From Bacillota bacterium (lineage in GTDB: Bacteria > Bacillota > Clostridia > Clostridiales > Clostridiaceae): a stretch of 64,000 bases of DNA. Of the stretch, positions 1 to 8,609 are shown piece after piece (within the stretch, counting starts at the first letter, position 1; the number at the start of each line of letters is the position of its first letter). The stretch lies in NCBI GenBank assembly GCA_021781655.1, contig JAJXWJ010000009.1:1-64000 (forward strand). The letters run 5' to 3'. The notes under the pieces were generated by a model. It was not told the origin of the DNA and ran no database searches. It saw only the letters and a program-made list of their open reading frames with translations. The position numbers were made by a program, and so were the translations under genes.

Positions 1-417
1 GCTTTTGTAATAATGAGTGCAGAAAAAGCAGCAGAACTTGGAGTTAAACCACTATTTAAAATTGTATCTTATGCACAAAAAGGTTTAGATCCATCTATAA
101 TGGGATATGGACCAGTAGCATCAACTAAGGCAGCACTTGAAAAAGCAAACCTTAAGGTTGAAGATTTAGATTTAATTGAAGCTAATGAAGCTTTTGCAGC
201 TCAAAGCTTAGCAGTATGCAAAGATTTAAATTTTGATATGAGCAAGGTTAATGTTAATGGTGGTGCTATTGCAATTGGACATCCAATTGGAGCATCTGGT
301 GCTAGAATTTTAGTTACCCTTCTATATGAAATGGAAAAAAGAGAGGCTAAAAGAGGTCTTGCTACACTTTGTATAGGTGGCGGTCAAGGAACAGCACTTG
401 TAGTTGAAAGAGTATAA
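1..417 (+). CDS. thl: Acetyl-CoA acetyltransferase (thiolase), C-terminal part
   Basis: This is the 3' end of a biosynthetic thiolase, cut by the window start; the frame is open from base 1. Thiolase condenses two acetyl-CoA to acetoacetyl-CoA, the first step of butyrate and butanol formation in clostridia. The C-terminal domain is clear: NEAFA near residue 63, the His-containing loop [16 protein letters not shown], and the catalytic Cys in [11 protein letters not shown] near the end. The gene ends with VVERV and is followed by a hairpin terminator. In-frame ATG codons inside the fragment (for example base 13) are internal. Family assignment is secure; the symbol is inferred from the clostridial context. 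Confidence 0.93.
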   Translation, partial: AFVIMSAEKAAELGVKPLFKIVSYAQKGLDPSIMGYGPVASTKAALEKANLKVEDLDLIEANEAFAAQSLAVCKDLNFDMSKVNVNGGAIAIGHPIGASGARILVTLLYEMEKREAKRGLATLCIGGGQGTALVVERV

Positions 418-462
418 AAAGTTTAATAAGCTACAAAAATTAAATATGAATTTTAATGAAAA

Positions 463-495
463 ATGGTTTCTGGGTTGATCAGGAATCATTTTTTT
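463..495 (+). terminator. Rho-independent terminator of the thiolase gene
   Basis: A 10-bp stem (ATGGTTTCTG with CAGGAATCAT, two G-T wobbles) and a short loop are followed by a T-tract, 45 bases after the thiolase stop. Confidence 0.75.
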
Positions 496-637
496 ATTAT
501 GTTAAAATAAGTTAGAGTGGTTAAAAACAATTTTTTTTTGTATCCTAAATAGGACACCGAAAATTTGTTTTAAAACTAAATTTCCTCGACTTGTATTTTG
601 AATGATTAAGTTCCGGCAATATTTGTACCAAATTTCG

Positions 638-1195
638 TTTTTTATATTTTTAAAGGAGCAAGTTTAAGGTGTATTTCATCTGCTGATTTTTTGTGAGGTA
701 TAGTTTTCCCAGCAGGTTATTATAAAAGTAACAATTTGACTAAATTAAATGGAGTATGCCTATTCAAACTAGTTCTTAATGTGATGTTTGTATGATCTAT
801 AGCTAGAGTTATTTGTTCCTGAGTAAATTTATCAAATGATTTTTTCTTTGGCAAAATATATATTATATATTGATGATTCTTTCAATATTTGGCTTTTGAT
901 AAGAAGCCAAAGGATCGCAATAAAATACTTTAGTACTATTAACACCAATAGAATCATATTCTATTATCTCAGGATCTTTAAATTCAGAGCCATTGTCTGT
1001 AAGTATAACAGTAAATCTAAGCATAAAAACATCATTGCCAAGATTGGTATATAGCATGTCTATAATTTCTTTAACATATATCATGATACAGGATTCTATA
1101 ATAAAAGCAAGCCTCAATGAACAGTTTCTAAAAAAGAAGGTTAATAGAACTTTACCACTTCTAGTTCCATGATGTAAAACACGCTCTATTGGCAT
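638..1195 (-). pseudogene. IS30-family transposase remnant
   Basis: The minus strand carries decayed pieces of an IS30-type transposase. ILTDNGSEF followed by VFYCDPLASYQK is the characteristic DDE stretch (second Asp region). After a frame change, ILPKKKSFDKF, a helix ending in LNRHTPFNLVKLLLL, and IPHKKSADEIHLKLAPLK match the usual C-terminal tail. At least one frameshift (about 860) and a stop (about 720) interrupt it, and the N-terminal helix-turn-helix half is absent. It is dead. It lies between the thiolase gene and the lanthipeptide cluster, so it may mark the edge of a past insertion. Confidence 0.75.
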
Positions 1196-1418
1196 GTTCT
1201 CTTTCTATTAATATGAGTGATTATTAGAAAATCAATCTCATTTACCTGTTACTATATTCTTAGTTTTTCTCATGAAGCAAAGAGTGATTTTTATATTAAT
1301 AAATTAGGGAAAATATCAAATCTTTTTAAATCAATGACTTCTGCTTTATCAAAAAAATTGAAATTAAAAATTTAATTTAGAATTTTGCAAATTAGTAAAT
1401 GTTGAAAAATGATGAATT

Positions 1419-1439
1419 TTGTATTATATTGTAATACAA
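1419..1439. promoter_or_regulatory. Perfect inverted repeat upstream of lanA (candidate operator)
   Basis: TTGTATTA and TAATACAA form a perfect 8-bp inverted repeat with a 5-base spacer, about 130 bp before the precursor start and just upstream of the probable promoter. Its position suits a regulator site. No regulator gene lies in the cluster, so the binding protein is unknown. Confidence 0.4.
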
Positions 1440-1471
1440 TCAAAATAATTTGCATATTTAGAAAAAATATG

Positions 1472-1504
1472 TTTACAAGTGAAAAGAAAAGTGTTAGTAT
1501 AAAT
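1472..1504 (+). promoter_or_regulatory. Putative promoter of the lanthipeptide cluster
   Basis: TTTACA (1472-1477) is followed by a run containing TAGTAT at 17-base spacing, overlapping TATAAA at 20-base spacing. It sits about 60 bp before the precursor start. This is a match by eye only. The stretch between the IS30 remnant and the precursor (1196-1565) holds this, the inverted repeat, and nothing else I recognise. Confidence 0.35.
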
Positions 1505-1565
1505 GTATAAACTTCTTAGCTAAGGGTTTAAAAGTAAATATAATAAATATATGGGAGTGAAATTT

Positions 1566-1769
1566 ATGGAAAATATAATGGAAAACAAAGACTTTGGATT
1601 TACAAGTCCAGCAGGGCCAGCTTTTGAAGATTTCTCAATGGAGGAAATGGTAGCAATGCAAGGAAGTGGAGATGTACAAGCAGATACAACTCCAGTACTA
1701 TCAGTAATGCTAGTGTCTAGTTATACAATAACAGTAGCAACTGCAGTATACGCAACAACACATAGATAA
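1566..1769 (+). CDS. lanA: Cytolysin-like class II lanthipeptide precursor without cysteine
   Basis: This encodes a 67-residue precursor. I chose the ATG at 1566 because GGGAGTG lies 8 bases upstream; an earlier GTG at 1551 overlaps that ribosome binding site. The leader ends FSMEEMVAMQGS (to residue 34), followed by GDVQAD (35-40) and a 27-residue core starting TTPVLSV. The GS / GDVQA-acidic / TTPV arrangement is that of the enterococcal cytolysin large subunit and its carnolysin and bicereucin relatives, which are cleaved first after GS and then after the hexapeptide. The oddity is that the core has ten Ser/Thr (positions 41, 42, 46, 51, 52, 54, 56, 59, 64, 65) but no Cys, so no lanthionine ring can form within it. 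The rest is hydrophobic (Val, Met, Leu, Tyr), ending TTHR. Modified Ser/Thr would stay dehydrated or be reduced. Confidence 0.85.
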   Translation: MENIMENKDFGFTSPAGPAFEDFSMEEMVAMQGSGDVQADTTPVLSVMLVSSYTITVATAVYATTHR

Positions 1770-1782
1770 GAATATAAGATTA

Positions 1783-1835
1783 AAAATAAAATTTAGTGAT
1801 TTCATTATACAAATCACTAAATTTTATTTTATTTT
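1783..1835 (+). terminator. Hairpin between lanA and lanM (attenuating terminator)
   Basis: A perfect 20-bp stem (1783-1802 with 1811-1830) has an 8-base loop and a T-rich 3' side. This position, directly after the precursor, is usual in lantibiotic operons, where it allows more precursor than enzyme to be made. LanM starts 76 bp downstream with no obvious separate promoter, so read-through is the likely route. Confidence 0.7.
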
Positions 1836-1910
1836 ATATAAACTAAACTATAAACAAAAATAAATTGATTTCATTTATAAAAAAATAAAGGAATAGGAAA
1901 TGGTGACTAA

Positions 1911-4900
1911 ATGGGTAATAATTCAAATGAAAAAGATAGTATTGGAAAAAACTTAATTTTAGCATTAACATCTAGGGAAAGATTTGAAATATTAAAACGA
2001 ACTGATTTAAATATTTCAAATGAATATATTAATAAATGGAAAAATAGAAAGTCAATCATAAATAGTGAATCATTTAACACAAAATTGAAATATGAGGGCT
2101 TTACAGAAGAAGAATACAATTATGCAATTAAAGATTTGAATAATTGTGAAAAAGAAAAGCTATACCATAAATTAAGCGAAATGAAGTGGTATAAAGATTT
2201 CCAAGATACTATAGTATATATTGATAAGAAAAGTAATGAAAAAGAAGATATAATTTATGATGTTGGTTACGCAATAAGAAATTTTACTTTGTATGCAAAG
2301 AATAAAGTATTAAAAGTGACCAATAAATCTAAAGTTAAAATAGAAAATGAAGCGATAATTAAAATAATATCTTCTCTAAATGTAGTACTGGCTAATATTA
2401 TCCAAAAATCATTAGTTGAAGAGTTATATTTTTCAAAAGAACAGAATCTATTAAAAGGAAAAACATCTCAAGAAAGATATGAAGCCTTCATAAAGAATAA
2501 TTTTTGCAAAAAAGAATCAATTATATCATTTTATTCAAAATATCCAGTATTAGCAAGAATTATGACAGTAAAGACAGAATATTTCATAGAAAATATTTCA
2601 GAGGCTATAGGAAGATTAAACAATAACATTAATGAAATAGTAAAAGAATTAGAAATAAATATTGAAAATAAGAATATTATTAATATAGATTGTAATCAAG
2701 GAGATTCACATCAAAAAGGTAAGGGTGTAATTAAGTTTATATTTGATAATGATATTAAATTAATTTATAAACCAAGAAACTTAGAAATTGCTAAAAATTA
2801 TTATAAATTTATAAATTGGTTTAATCTGAATAGTGGTTTATTAGATTTAAATATTAATAAAGCAGTATATAAAGATAGATACACTTTTGAAAAATATATT
2901 GAATATAAAGATAACACAAGTGAAAATGAAATTATAAATTATTATTTAAGATTTGGCGAATTGACTTCTATAATATATTTTTTATGTGGAACAGATATGC
3001 ATGCTGAAAATTTAATTGTAAATGGAGAATACCCTTGTATTGTTGATTTAGAGACATTGTTTGAGCGCACAAACTCGCTAGCTAATTATGATTCTGCTGA
3101 TGCCTATGCAATATTAGAAACTAGAGATTCTGTTACATCCACTGGATTATTACCATTTACTGTATTTAATGAAAACATCGAAGGTAAAGGAATTGATATG
3201 AGTGGGTTAAATGGTCATGAACAGAAATTGCCTTACAAAGTATTAATTCCAGTAAATGTTATGACGGATGAAATGAAGTTTGAATATCATGAGTTTGTTA
3301 GACCTGGTGCAAAAAATATACCTAAACTTAATAATTCTGAAGTCGATTTTAAGAAATATATAAAATATATTCTAGAAGGGTTTAGAAAAGCATGTAAATT
3401 TATTATAAATAATAAAAAATATCTATGTGAAGAGAATAGTATATTAAAAATTTTTAAAAATAATCTAGTCAGGCAAGTTATAAAAGGTACTAATAGATAT
3501 TATACAATGTTAGAATTTTCATATCACCCAAATTGTACTAAAGATTTTCTAGAAAGAGAAAAGCTTTTGGAAAACTTATGGGGTTATCCATATAAAAATA
3601 AAAAAGTTGTAAAATATGAAATTGAAGATATGATGTTCGACGATATACCAGTTTTTTTTACTAAATGCGATTCTAATGACTTGATAACTAGTAATGGTGA
3701 AAAAATAGAAAAATATTATGATGAAACAGGTGTCGAAAAAGTTTTAAGACGAATTAAAAAATTTAATTCTGATGAGCTAGAGAAACAAATTGCTTATATA
3801 ATTACTAGCTGCGGACTTTACGAGGAATGTAGAAATGAATTTTTTAGCCAAACAGTTTTAAATCCTTTTTATAAAGATAGTAGAGATAAAATATACTATT
3901 TAGATGAAGCAATTAATATAGGAAAAAACTTAATAAATAGTTCAATTCGTTCATTAGATAATAAAACTATTAATTGGAATTCGGTTGTTTTTGAAAATGG
4001 AGAATATAAGATATCTCCATTAAATGAAGGTTTTAAAGATGGACTTTCTGGAATAGCACTGTTTTTTCATAAATTATATAAGTTAACATCTCAAATAGAA
4101 TATAAACAATTATCTGAAATAACAATTGACAACGCGATTAGTAAATCATATGCTTCAAAAAAAATTGATATAAATGAAGGGAAGGTATCGATATTATATC
4201 CACTAGGTATATTATATAAAGATACAAATAGTTATAAATACAAAGAATTTATAAATGAGACAATGTGTTCGTTAAAAAATAATTCTGAAAAAATATGCTC
4301 AAGACAATCACCCAAAGAGATTGTTGATATAATTCAAGTGATTCTAAGTATATATTTGCTTCTAAGAGAAGAAGATTATCTAAGTATAGCAGAAGGACTA
4401 TCTATACATATTAAATTGTTGTTAGAAAAATCAAATTTCTATGATATATACTTAAAATACCCTCGCTTTTTTAGTGAAACTTCATTGGTATTTCTTAGAT
4501 TAGGAAGATTTTTAGACAAAAAAGAATATTTTACAATAGCAGAAAAGCTTGCAGAATATGATGCTGGGAATTTCAGAAATGAAATAAATTCAAATAATTT
4601 TATAGATGAGATTCAGTTGTACACAAATAGATTTTTATTACAGAAAGAATTTATGAATATAAATATGTCAAATGAAATTGATTCAGTGATTAAGAGAATA
4701 AGTATGAAAAATAAAGAAAAAGATTGTATATTTGACGGGAATATGGGCGATGTAGAATTGCTTATAAATTATTTCAAATATAATAATTGTTTGGAGGTTA
4801 ATGACATAATAGATAAAAAAGTGGAGTTTGTTTTATCTCATAAGGAATATAAGTCAAATATTATTTCAAATTTTTTGCAAATAGGGATCCATAAAGGATT

Positions 4901-4976
4901 AAGTGGTATTGGATATGAATTATTAAGGTTATCAAGTATAAATGAAGTTCCTAGTATTTTTAATATATTTATATAA
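1911..4976 (+). CDS. lanM: Class II lanthipeptide synthetase LanM with degenerate cyclase domain
   Basis: This 1,021-residue protein has the length and order of LanM enzymes, which phosphorylate and dehydrate Ser/Thr and then cyclise through Cys. The N-terminal kinase-like dehydratase is intact by motif: GDSH near 264-267, the KPR lysine near 287, GTDMHAEN near 360-367, metal-binding DLETLF near 379, and the R..RYYT..EFSYHP stretch near 521-539. The C-terminal LanC-like half keeps the toroid GxxG helices (GFKDGLSGIALFF near 707; GIHKGLSGIGYELLRL near 993-1008). However, the zinc-site signatures are gone. Where LanM has LCHGNMGN, this protein has IFDGNMGD (near 940-946), replacing Cys-His with Phe-Asp. 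The WCxG motif is not recognisable; the aligned stretch near 895-906 has no Cys. It should therefore dehydrate but not cyclise, which fits the Cys-free precursor. Domain calls come from the sequence; the loss of activity is inferred. Confidence 0.9.
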   Translation: MGNNSNEKDSIGKNLILALTSRERFEILKRTDLNISNEYINKWKNRKSIINSESFNTKLKYEGFTEEEYNYAIKDLNNCEKEKLYHKLSEMKWYKDFQDTIVYIDKKSNEKEDIIYDVGYAIRNFTLYAKNKVLKVTNKSKVKIENEAIIKIISSLNVVLANIIQKSLVEELYFSKEQNLLKGKTSQERYEAFIKNNFCKKESIISFYSKYPVLARIMTVKTEYFIENISEAIGRLNNNINEIVKELEINIENKNIINIDCNQGDSHQKGKGVIKFIFDNDIKLIYKPRNLEIAKNYYKFINWFNLNSGLLDLNINKAVYKDRYTFEKYIEYKDNTSENEIINYYLRFGELTSIIYFLCGTDMHAENLIVNGEYPCIVDLETLFERTNSLANYDSADAYAILETRDSVTSTGLLPFTVFNENIEGKGIDMSGLNGHEQKLPYKVLIPVNVMTDEMKFEYHEFVRPGAKNIPKLNNSEVDFKKYIKYILEGFRKACKFIINNKKYLCEENSILKIFKNNLVRQVIKGTNRYYTMLEFSYHPNCTKDFLEREKLLENLWGYPYKNKKVVKYEIEDMMFDDIPVFFTKCDSNDLITSNGEKIEKYYDETGVEKVLRRIKKFNSDELEKQIAYIITSCGLYEECRNEFFSQTVLNPFYKDSRDKIYYLDEAINIGKNLINSSIRSLDNKTINWNSVVFENGEYKISPLNEGFKDGLSGIALFFHKLYKLTSQIEYKQLSEITIDNAISKSYASKKIDINEGKVSILYPLGILYKDTNSYKYKEFINETMCSLKNNSEKICSRQSPKEIVDIIQVILSIYLLLREEDYLSIAEGLSIHIKLLLEKSNFYDIYLKYPRFFSETSLVFLRLGRFLDKKEYFTIAEKLAEYDAGNFRNEINSNNFIDEIQLYTNRFLLQKEFMNINMSNEIDSVIKRISMKNKEKDCIFDGNMGDVELLINYFKYNNCLEVNDIIDKKVEFVLSHKEYKSNIISNFLQIGIHKGLSGIGYELLRLSSINEVPSIFNIFI

Positions 4977-5000
4977 TTGGTTTAGGGGGATATTTTTTAC

Positions 5001-6305
5001 ATGATAATTGTTTTTAAAGAAAAATGCGAAGATATAGTAATAGATTTAAAAAACAAGTTTAAATCTATTACTATTGAAGAGATACTAGAAATCAAGTGTA
5101 TCATACTGAAAAATGAGAATAATGTTATGTACAATGAAGTAATAAAATACATTTATAGCAAATTTAACAATATAATTGAAACAATCAATGAATGCAATAT
5201 AGTAAGTTATATTGATTCTATAATAAAGTGTAATGATTTCAAATTTGAGAGTAATGAATTAAAAAAAAGTAGAGATAATACTATTATAAAATCAAGTATA
5301 GAATATACTAAATTAACATGGGATGTTGATTTAGTAACTGGCAGAGGTAAAAGTTATGAAATAGAAGAAGGTGATCATTTTACTAAAGTAGCAATAATTG
5401 ACAGTGGTATTGACTTGAATCATCCAGATTTAAAAAATAATATTATTAGTTGCAAAATTTTCACACCTAATGATAATACAATAAAAGACTTTACTGGTCA
5501 TGGAACAATGATTGCTGGGATTATAGCTGCTAATGGTAATATAAAAGGGATTGCACCCAATATTGGATTAGCTATATATAAAGTATTTGATTGCTATAAT
5601 AATTGCGAATCTGAATGGTTAATAAAAGCTATTATTGAAGCTGCTAATGACGGAGTAGATGTTATAAATTTAAGCTTGAGCATGTATAAGTCATTATTGA
5701 AAGAAGATGAAAAGAATACGATATTAGCTTTTAAGCGTACAATATCATATGCGAGAAGTAAGGGATGTATTATAGTAGCGTCTGCAGGTTCGGAAAAAAA
5801 AGGATACAATATTTCAAATGTGATTGAATTAGCAAGTAACAGAGGATATAATTCTGACATTCAAATCCATATTCCTGGAGGGTTGGAAGGTATTATAACT
5901 GTTTCGGCAGTTGATAGAGATGGTGTATTTTGCGATTTATCTAATTATGGTAATAATATTGATATTTGTTCACCAACCGGATCTTTGAGGTATATGCAAG
6001 ATGATAATAAATTGATTAATATAAGTTATGCTGCAATAACGACATATCCTACATATTTAAGCAATAATAATACTTGTGAAAAAGGATATATAATTAATTT
6101 TGGTGGAACTAGTCTTGCAACACCTAAAGTTTCAGCAACAATAGCTTTAATTATATCAAGGTATAATAAAAAGTTTGGAATAAAACCGATACAATGTGAT
6201 GTTGAAAAGTTCTTATATGAAGGTTCAATAAAAAATAAAAATATTCCTAATATGTATTTTGGTTATGGTTGTGTTAATGCAGAAAATTCTTTGAAATTAA
6301 TATAG
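5001..6305 (+). CDS. lanP: Subtilisin-like serine protease (LanP/CylA type)
   Basis: This 434-residue S8-family protease has an apparent N-terminal prodomain of about 100 residues. The catalytic triad is visible: Asp134 in VAIIDSGID, His167 in GHGTMIAGI, and Ser371 in GGTSLATP. It starts 24 bp after lanM, so it is co-transcribed. In the cytolysin system the equivalent protease, CylA, removes the hexapeptide after the first leader cut; here the matching site is the Asp-Thr bond after GDVQAD. Two oddities are visible. There is no signal peptide and no LPxTG or membrane anchor. Also, the residue at the usual oxyanion-hole Asn (AGN in subtilisins) reads AGS, with Ser264. The first point suggests cytoplasmic action or export by an unrecognised route. 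The family is certain; the substrate is inferred from context. Confidence 0.88.
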   Translation: MIIVFKEKCEDIVIDLKNKFKSITIEEILEIKCIILKNENNVMYNEVIKYIYSKFNNIIETINECNIVSYIDSIIKCNDFKFESNELKKSRDNTIIKSSIEYTKLTWDVDLVTGRGKSYEIEEGDHFTKVAIIDSGIDLNHPDLKNNIISCKIFTPNDNTIKDFTGHGTMIAGIIAANGNIKGIAPNIGLAIYKVFDCYNNCESEWLIKAIIEAANDGVDVINLSLSMYKSLLKEDEKNTILAFKRTISYARSKGCIIVASAGSEKKGYNISNVIELASNRGYNSDIQIHIPGGLEGIITVSAVDRDGVFCDLSNYGNNIDICSPTGSLRYMQDDNKLINISYAAITTYPTYLSNNNTCEKGYIINFGGTSLATPKVSATIALIISRYNKKFGIKPIQCDVEKFLYEGSIKNKNIPNMYFGYGCVNAENSLKLI

Positions 6306-6327
6306 AACTTTGTAAGGAGATGGTTTA

Positions 6328-7035
6328 ATGAAAAAAATATTTGCATTTGTAGGCAGTCAAGCTGGTGAAAATTCCAAAACTTTTTGTCTTATAAAAAGAA
6401 TTATTAATAAAGTAAATGAAAATGTTAATGGGGAATTAAAATATGATATAATTACACCAGATAATATGAAAATAAATAAATGTAAGAGTTGTAATAATTG
6501 TTTTAATACTGGTATTTGTAATTTAGATGAAAAAGATGATATGAAGATAATAAAAAAAAAGATGATAGAAGCTGATTTGATTATATTTGCGAGTCCAGTA
6601 TATGCACATAATGTTTCTGGTGATATGAAAATATTTATTGATAGAATAAGTTATTGGATGCATATAATGAAATTAGCAGGAAAAGCGGGAGTTATTTTGT
6701 CATCTTCAGCAAGTAATGGCAATAAATTGGTTAATGATTATTTATATAAAATTATGAGTATTTTAGGCATAAAGGTAATAGGAAATTTTTCTGCAACATC
6801 AATTTGTGTTGATAATGATTTAGAAGATGAACTTGATAAATTTTCAAAAGTAATTTTACAATATATTAACAGTAAAATGGAAATTATCAGCGATAAATTT
6901 TTAGATTCCATATTTATAACTCAAAGAGAAATAATGAAATTGCAAAAGAATGTAAATGCAAATGAATATTTGTATTGGTTAGAGAATGGATATTTTGAGT
7001 GTGAGAACTTTAATGAATTATTAAATAGATTATAG
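6328..7035 (+). CDS. NADPH-dependent FMN reductase / iron-sulfur flavoprotein, candidate LanJ-type reductase
   Basis: This 235-residue flavodoxin-fold reductase starts 22 bp after the protease with AAGGAG before the ATG. The N-terminal phosphate loop GSQAGENSKTFCLI, the ASPVYAHNVSGDMKIFIDR flavin-binding stretch, and a compact C-x2-C-x2-C-x5-C motif (CKSCNNCFNTGIC, near residues 52-64) are typical of NADPH-dependent FMN reductases of the iron-sulfur flavoprotein type. The bicereucin and carnolysin clusters carry flavin-dependent LanJ enzymes that reduce dehydroalanine and dehydrobutyrine to D-Ala and D-Abu. As the last gene of a cluster whose precursor cannot form rings, this protein is the natural candidate for that job. 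Whether it belongs to the known LanJ subgroup needs alignment; the flavoprotein family call is firm. Confidence 0.75.
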   Translation: MKKIFAFVGSQAGENSKTFCLIKRIINKVNENVNGELKYDIITPDNMKINKCKSCNNCFNTGICNLDEKDDMKIIKKKMIEADLIIFASPVYAHNVSGDMKIFIDRISYWMHIMKLAGKAGVILSSSASNGNKLVNDYLYKIMSILGIKVIGNFSATSICVDNDLEDELDKFSKVILQYINSKMEIISDKFLDSIFITQREIMKLQKNVNANEYLYWLENGYFECENFNELLNRL

Positions 7036-7174
7036 TTTAAATCAAAATTTATTCAAAGAAATACTACTATTTTAAGATGATTCTAAGTTAAAAATATAAA
7101 AACAAATTAGCTCTATCTAAACTATATTTACATAATTGCAATTAATTAATATTGATAATTATTAAATTTTTATT

Positions 7175-7276
7175 AAAAAATATAAAATTTAAATAATAAA
7201 ATTTTATATTTTTTGGCAATAATGATCAAAGAATACCAATGAATTCGTTTTCTTTACGATATTCATTGATTTTTTT
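7175..7276 (+). terminator. Two stem-loops ending the lanthipeptide cluster
   Basis: The first is a near-perfect A/T stem (7175-7190 with 7198-7213). The second pairs CAATGAAT (7237-7244) with ATTCATTG (7261-7268) and is followed by a T-run. The rest of 7036-7485 is A+T-rich; I see no second precursor, transporter or immunity gene in it. It must also contain the ATP synthase promoter, which I cannot place with confidence. Confidence 0.55.
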
Positions 7277-7485
7277 ATTAAAAAAATATAATATATTCAT
7301 AAATTTATATTAGAAGTAATAAGAAATGATATATTTACATAGATATATCTAGTAAAATCAATATAAACTAAGATAGTTTATGATTATGTGATAATATCAT
7401 TAAATATGTCGAAATATTAAAGTTTAATAATAAAAAAAATAGTTATATAATTTATTTATTGCAATTAAGATAGTAGGTGGAATTA

Positions 7486-7842
7486 ATGACAAAAGAACTA
7501 AAAAATATATTAAAAAAGGTATACGGGATTGATGTAATAATTGCTGCAATAGCCTTTATAATAACTTTTGTTTACTTTAGATATTTTTCATTTGTTATTA
7601 TTATTGGTATTTTATTAGCAGCACTTAATTTTTTTGTAAATGCATTAACAACCGATGTTATATTATCAAAAATGGGAAAAAAAACTTATGTTTTTTTAGG
7701 CTCAGCAATTCGGATAATAATTACAATTATAATTGTAATATTGGTGTGTAGTACAGATAAGTATAAATACATATTTTTAATTATTGGATACACACTACAC
7801 TATTTAGCAGTTATTCTTTATGGATTAACTATAAAAAAATAA
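7486..7842 (+). CDS. atpI: ATP synthase subunit I (AtpI family)
   Basis: This small membrane protein of 118 residues has four hydrophobic segments separated by short basic loops. I chose the ATG at 7486 because AGGTGG precedes it by 6 bases; a GTG nine bases upstream overlaps that ribosome binding site. It is the first gene of the atp operon, 16 bp before atpB, the normal place for AtpI, an assembly factor for the c-ring. AtpI proteins are poorly conserved, so the call rests mainly on topology and position. Confidence 0.75.
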   Translation: MTKELKNILKKVYGIDVIIAAIAFIITFVYFRYFSFVIIIGILLAALNFFVNALTTDVILSKMGKKTYVFLGSAIRIIITIIIVILVCSTDKYKYIFLIIGYTLHYLAVILYGLTIKK

Positions 7843-7858
7843 GAGAGGAAGCGATGAA

Positions 7859-8542
7859 ATGTTAAATTCAGAAGTAATGTTTACGCTACATATTATAAAT
7901 CATAAAATTGAAATAACGCAAAGTATTGTTGTTCAATGGATAATTATGGCAGTGATAATATTACTAACACTAGTTTTTGTTAATAATCTAAAAAAGGTTC
8001 CAGATAAAAAACAAAGTGTTATTGAGATGATTGTTGAATTTGTGAATAATCTTGTTAGTGAAAATATGGGGGATAAGTATAATAACTTTGTTCCTTTTAT
8101 AGGAACAATGGGTATATTTTTGTTATTTTTAAATTTATCAGGTCTCATAGGTGTTGATCCTTCTACAGAAGATATTAATGTTACTGCAGGATTTGCTATT
8201 ATTAGTTTCTTTGTGATTAATGGGAATGCTTTTGCAAAAGTTGGTGTTGGGGGGTATATAAAGGAGTTATTCCATCCGTCTCCAATTATGTTTCCAATGA
8301 AATTGCTTGAAAAAGTAACTTTACCGATTTCACTTTGTCTAAGACTTTTTTGTAATATGCTTGTTGGTTCTATAATAATAGGATTATTATATCAACTGAT
8401 GAATTATCTTGGTCATGTTTTTGCAATAGGGGTTCCAATACCATTACATTTTTTCTTTGATATGTTTGATGGTATAATACAGGTTTACATTTTTATGATG
8501 CTTACAATGTTATATACAAGAATGGGAGCAGAGGTTGAATAA
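7859..8542 (+). CDS. atpB: ATP synthase F0 subunit a
   Basis: This is the proton-channel stator subunit, 227 residues. It has five to six hydrophobic helices and the conserved LCLRLFCNMLVGSIIIGLLY stretch, which contains the essential Arg facing the c-ring. The C-terminal helix has the usual FDGIIQVYIFMMLTMLY with its Gln. It acts in the membrane with the c-ring to convert ion flow to rotation. It is followed by 67 bp before atpE. Confidence 0.95.
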   Translation: MLNSEVMFTLHIINHKIEITQSIVVQWIIMAVIILLTLVFVNNLKKVPDKKQSVIEMIVEFVNNLVSENMGDKYNNFVPFIGTMGIFLLFLNLSGLIGVDPSTEDINVTAGFAIISFFVINGNAFAKVGVGGYIKELFHPSPIMFPMKLLEKVTLPISLCLRLFCNMLVGSIIIGLLYQLMNYLGHVFAIGVPIPLHFFFDMFDGIIQVYIFMMLTMLYTRMGAEVE

Positions 8543-8609
8543 TTTGTTAGTATACTGCATCATTAGATGCAGATATTATATATAAACATAATTTAAGGAG
8601 GAACAAAGT

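Noticed and set aside
1270..1374. Short frame reading SHEAKSDFYINKLGKISNLF upstream of lanA, considered as a second precursor
   Set aside because: It has no start codon after the preceding stop, no GG/GS leader motif, and a basic tail unlike a core peptide.
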